Shown here: positions 61,808 to 64,000 of the stretch, in pieces
Layout: each line of letters starts with the position of its first letter
How positions within the stretch are numbered: the stretch's first letter is position 1
DNA from: DASXMR01 sp036495525
Lineage (GTDB): Bacteria > Actinomycetota > Actinomycetes > Streptosporangiales > Streptosporangiaceae
Direction: 5' to 3'
Length of the DNA: 64,000 nucleotides
NCBI GenBank assembly: GCA_036495525.1
Contig: DASXMR010000060.1
Coordinates: 62,001 to 126,000 of the forward strand
Program-made: the position numbers and the translations under genes
The notes under the pieces: model-generated
Told to the model about the DNA's origin: nothing
Seen by the model: only the letters and a program-made list of their open reading frames with translations
Database searches by the model: none

Positions 61808-62169
61808 GAGCCTCGGGTCGAGCGGGAACTGAGGGGCACCAGGCTCGCGGCCGCCGGCCAGGGCGCATGCGGCCGGGGGCAGGGCGAGCGTGGCTGCGGC
61901 GCGGGTCAGGGCGCGCTGCGCGGGGGGCAGCTAGCACGCGGCTAGGGGTTGTCGATGATCTATCGTGGGCATAACGCTTGCTATGAAATAGCCGGAATAC
62001 CCGAATCAGTGTGTGATCTGTCTCACAGTGATCACAAGTATGAGATTGTCCGGTTAGCCATCCGTCAGGCGCTAAACCCGCCCCGCGACCGGAGGGCGCG
62101 AGTGCTGGGCTCCGTAGGACGGTACGGAACGGGAGCTCGGCGCGGGCTGCCGGGCCCGGCAGGCGCCGG
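61808..62169. other. 362-bp gene-free region with CRP-type site
   Basis: The half next to the secreted protein gene is GC-rich leader. 61948-62060 is strikingly AT-rich for this window and contains the CRP-like palindrome at 62012-62027. A short plus-strand frame from 61949 passes through but has no ribosome site or recognisable product. Confidence 0.5.
62012..62027. promoter_or_regulatory. CRP/FNR-family binding site
   Basis: TGTGATCTGTCTCACA matches the consensus TGTGA-N6-TCACA exactly in both half-sites. It lies in an AT-rich spot about 205 bp upstream of the secreted protein gene (minus strand). In mycobacteria, cAMP-dependent Crp uses this consensus and controls secreted cell-wall hydrolase genes such as rpfA; a similar role here is inference. 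Confidence 0.7.
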
Positions 62170-62376
62170 CTAGCCGGGCAGGGCGCTCGCGCGCCAGGCG
62201 CCAGGCGCGGCGGTGACCGGCGCGCGCATCAGCGCAGACTTCGACGACCAGGCAGAACGAGGACCCTGGCGTGCTCCGCCTGGTCCGGCCAGCGTCCTGG
62301 CGGCGAGGACGGCCACCAGCGCGGCGATCTCGTCAGCCGTCGGGTTCCCGTTAACCACGGATAGCACCGGCGGCAT
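62170..62376 (-). CDS. accE: Acyl-CoA carboxylase epsilon subunit
   Basis: The frame encodes 68 residues from ATG 62376. It has the short-family pattern (PF13822): LSVVNGNPTADEIAALVAVL near the start, then a basic loop and a Trp followed by SKSALMRAP. The epsilon subunit stabilises the alpha-beta acyl-CoA carboxylase complexes of actinobacteria, especially propionyl-CoA carboxylase. It starts two bases after the stop of the NYN gene, so it is cotranscribed with it and with the beta subunit upstream. Confidence 0.85.
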   Translation of the reverse strand: MPPVLSVVNGNPTADEIAALVAVLAARTLAGPGGARQGPRSAWSSKSALMRAPVTAAPGAWRASALPG

Positions 62377-62378
62377 GA

Positions 62379-63434
62379 TCAGCCCTTCGACTTGCCGACG
62401 CCGAGGCCGAACTGGCGGTGCACCCTGGCCCAGAAGGCATCCCTGAGCCACTCCCTGGCCTCCTGGTAGGACCGCAGCGAGAGGCCAAGCTCCTTCTCGG
62501 CGTCGACCAGCAGCTCCTTGTCGATCACCGGCGGCAGGATCGGCCCTGGCAGCAGGTCGCGGATGTTGTCCTCGCCGCGGGTGAGGATCCACTTCTGCGC
62601 CACGTGCTCGCCTGCTTCCTCGACCCGCTCCCGCTCCGGGCCGAGCCGGCCAGGCATGGCCGCCGGGAGCGGCGGCGGCGTTGCCGCCGGCGCCAGCGGC
62701 CTGGCTGGCACGCGCTGCTGATGCCGCTCGCCGAACAGCTGAGCCGGCGACGGCGCGGTGTAGCCGGGCGCGCCTGCCCGCTGCGGGGCGCCAGGCAGCT
62801 GGCCGCCCGTCGACGGCTCGGTCGCGGCCGCCCCGGCGGCTGTCGCTGAGGCGGCCGGCTCGGGCACCAGCTGCCTGGTGAAGTACGGCTCGAGGAACGA
62901 GCGCTCGAGCACCTCGACGGTGTCGGACTCCCACACCAGCCGCTCGGCCTGGTTGGTGCCGTAGGGCGGCTCGATGCCCCACAGGTGCACCCGCACGCCG
63001 TAGGCCTGCGCCGCCTCGACCGCGGGCACCATGTCCTCGTCACCGGCCACCAGCACGGCGTCGGTGATCGCCCGGTGCCTGGCCAGCGCCTCCATGTCGG
63101 CGCGGATCTGCGCGTCGACGCCCTTCTGCTGGCCGCGCGCGTTGAGGTTGCCAAGCCGCAGCTTGACCCATGGCATCTGCGCGATGACCCGCTGGTCGAT
63201 CGTCGGCACCCGGTCCCTGGCGGCGTCATACCAGTACACCCGCAGCAGCTCGCCCCTGACCTGGTCGTCGGCGTGCCTGGTCAGCGCCTGGATGAGCTTG
63301 TCCGCGTCGACCCGGTACTCGCGCCGCGACCCGGCGCTGAACAGCAGCTCGCCGGTGGACGCGTAGATGTAGCCGACATCGATCATGATGGCGTAGCGGG
63401 ACAGCAGCGGTAGCGGCGAACCGTTCTCTGTCAT
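62379..63434 (-). CDS. NYN (PIN-like) domain protein
   Basis: The frame encodes 351 residues. The N-terminal NYN domain (about 1-195) shows YAIMIDVGYIYASTGELLF, GQQKGVDAQIRADMEALA and DAVLVAGDEDMVPAVEAAQAYG, giving the cluster of conserved Asp residues (in MIDVG, GVDAQ and GDEDM) that bind metal in this nuclease-like family. A Pro/Ala/Gln-rich linker (about 205-265) leads to a C-terminal domain with EHVAQKWILTRGEDNIRDLL. NYN proteins are putative RNases. Here it is wedged between the carboxylase beta and epsilon genes. Confidence 0.85.
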   Translation of the reverse strand: MTENGSPLPLLSRYAIMIDVGYIYASTGELLFSAGSRREYRVDADKLIQALTRHADDQVRGELLRVYWYDAARDRVPTIDQRVIAQMPWVKLRLGNLNARGQQKGVDAQIRADMEALARHRAITDAVLVAGDEDMVPAVEAAQAYGVRVHLWGIEPPYGTNQAERLVWESDTVEVLERSFLEPYFTRQLVPEPAASATAAGAAATEPSTGGQLPGAPQRAGAPGYTAPSPAQLFGERHQQRVPARPLAPAATPPPLPAAMPGRLGPERERVEEAGEHVAQKWILTRGEDNIRDLLPGPILPPVIDKELLVDAEKELGLSLRSYQEAREWLRDAFWARVHRQFGLGVGKSKG

Positions 63435-63504
63435 GGTCCTCCCGACTCTAGTGCCACCGTGCTGCCTGCGTTCCCGGAAGCGGGCGCCGAGCGTGACCGG
63501 TTCG

Positions 63505-64000
63505 TTACAGCGGGATGTTGCCGTGTTTCTTCGGCGGATGGACCTGGCGCTTGGTGCGCAGCGTGCGCAGGGACCTGATCACCTGCGGCCGGGTCTCCGC
63601 CGGGCGGATCACGGCGTCCACGTACCCTCGTTCTGCGGCTATATACGGGTTTGCCAGGGTGTCCTCATACTCGCTCACCAGCTCGGCCCGCCGGCCGGCC
63701 TGCTGCTGGTCAGCCAGCGCCGCCAGCTCACGCCGGTACAGGATGTTCACCGCGCCCTGCGCTCCCATGACCGCGATCTGCGCGGTCGGCCACGCGAGGT
63801 TGACGTCGCCGCCCAGGTGCTTGGACCCCATGACGTCGTACGCCCCGCCATAGGCCTTGCGGGTGATCACCGTGATCTTCGGCACGGTCGCCTCGGCGTA
63901 GGCGTAGATCAGCTTGGCGCCGCGGCGGATGATGCCGCCCCATTCCTGGCCGGTGCCTGGCAGGAAGCCGGGCACGTCCACGAACGTGAGCACCGGGATG
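63505..64000 (-). CDS. Acyl-CoA carboxylase beta subunit (carboxyltransferase), C-terminal part; cut by window end
   Basis: About 164 residues of the C-terminal half are visible, in frame to the window edge. LTFVDVPGFLPGTGQEWGG and the GAKLIYAYAEATVPKITVI region are the carboxyltransferase motifs, AYGGAYDVMGSKHLGGDVNL holds the acyl-CoA oxyanion turn, and the end PPKKHGNIPL is typical of actinobacterial AccD5/PccB proteins. It transfers CO2 from biotin to propionyl- or acetyl-CoA; the residues that set chain length are not distinguishable from this part alone. The NYN and epsilon genes follow on the same strand. Confidence 0.93.
   Translation of the reverse strand, partial: IPVLTFVDVPGFLPGTGQEWGGIIRRGAKLIYAYAEATVPKITVITRKAYGGAYDVMGSKHLGGDVNLAWPTAQIAVMGAQGAVNILYRRELAALADQQQAGRRAELVSEYEDTLANPYIAAERGYVDAVIRPAETRPQVIRSLRTLRTKRQVHPPKKHGNIPL

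Noticed and set aside
61808..61970. c-di-AMP (ydaO-type) riboswitch ahead of the secreted cell-wall-type gene
   Set aside because: The conserved riboswitch core sequences are not present; only the CRP-type site was found.

Overview
The window is high-GC DNA with many GTG and some TTG starts and many ATGA/GTGA stop-start overlaps. It carries the actinobacterial order alr-tsaE-...-tsaB-rimI-tsaD-groES-groEL-sigma factor-guaB-guaB3, together with SoxR, GuaB3, an acyl-CoA carboxylase epsilon subunit and a histidine-tailed GroEL1. This points to a chromosomal segment of an actinomycete, probably a Streptosporangiales/Streptomycetales-type organism; the order-level placement is inference. No rRNA, tRNA, CRISPR array, intact transposase or prophage gene was recognised.

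Region 1 (1-10.9 kb) is an envelope or exopolysaccharide locus. On the minus strand lie a cut-off glycosyltransferase, a polysaccharide deacetylase and a Wzy/O-antigen-ligase-like polymerase. Divergently on the plus strand lie a Wzx-like flippase fused in frame to a SAM methyltransferase, an APH-fold kinase-like protein and a CelD/BcsL-type acetyltransferase. A GT2 glycosyltransferase (minus) and a secreted GHL15-like glycosidase with a Ser-Pro linker and FnIII domain complete it.

Region 2 (11-32 kb) is housekeeping with an insertion. nnr, an S9 peptidase, alr, an alpha/beta hydrolase and tsaE are followed, about 12 kb later, by tsaB-rimI-tsaD. Between tsaE and tsaB sits a self-contained catabolic island: DUF6092, nitroreductase and a PucR regulator on the minus strand, and divergently DUF917, HyuA, a ribose-type ABC importer and a dihydropyrimidinase/D-hydantoinase. 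It looks like uptake and ring opening of a cyclic ureide or lactam. A membrane-anchored protein follows.

Region 3 (32-41 kb): CIRCE, groES, groEL1, a strong terminator, then about 520 bp without a gene, unusually rich in perfect palindromes, in front of a SigD/ShbA-type sigma factor. Next come a deazaflavin-dependent reductase, guaB, guaB3 and glpD. The whiB-type (and in Streptomyces bldM) genes usually found between groEL and the sigma gene are missing.

Region 4 (41-58 kb) is mixed metabolism and envelope: a CdaR/PucR-type regulator, a lipase gene remnant, trpS, a D,D-carboxypeptidase, a methylmalonyl-CoA mutase large chain, a YbdK ligase overlapping an M20 amidohydrolase, an APH-type kinase, a PH-domain membrane protein, SoxR, gamma-glutamylcyclotransferase, an LpdA-type quinone reductase with an odd insertion, DUF899, and an ABC exporter divergent from an HTH regulator.

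Region 5 (58.6-64 kb) is an acyl-CoA carboxylase neighbourhood on the minus strand: the beta subunit (cut by the window end), a NYN-domain protein, the epsilon subunit, a secreted GH25-like protein with a perfect CRP-type site upstream, the biotinylated alpha subunit, and DUF5313. With the mutase at 46-48 kb these genes would form part of the propionyl-CoA to succinyl-CoA route.
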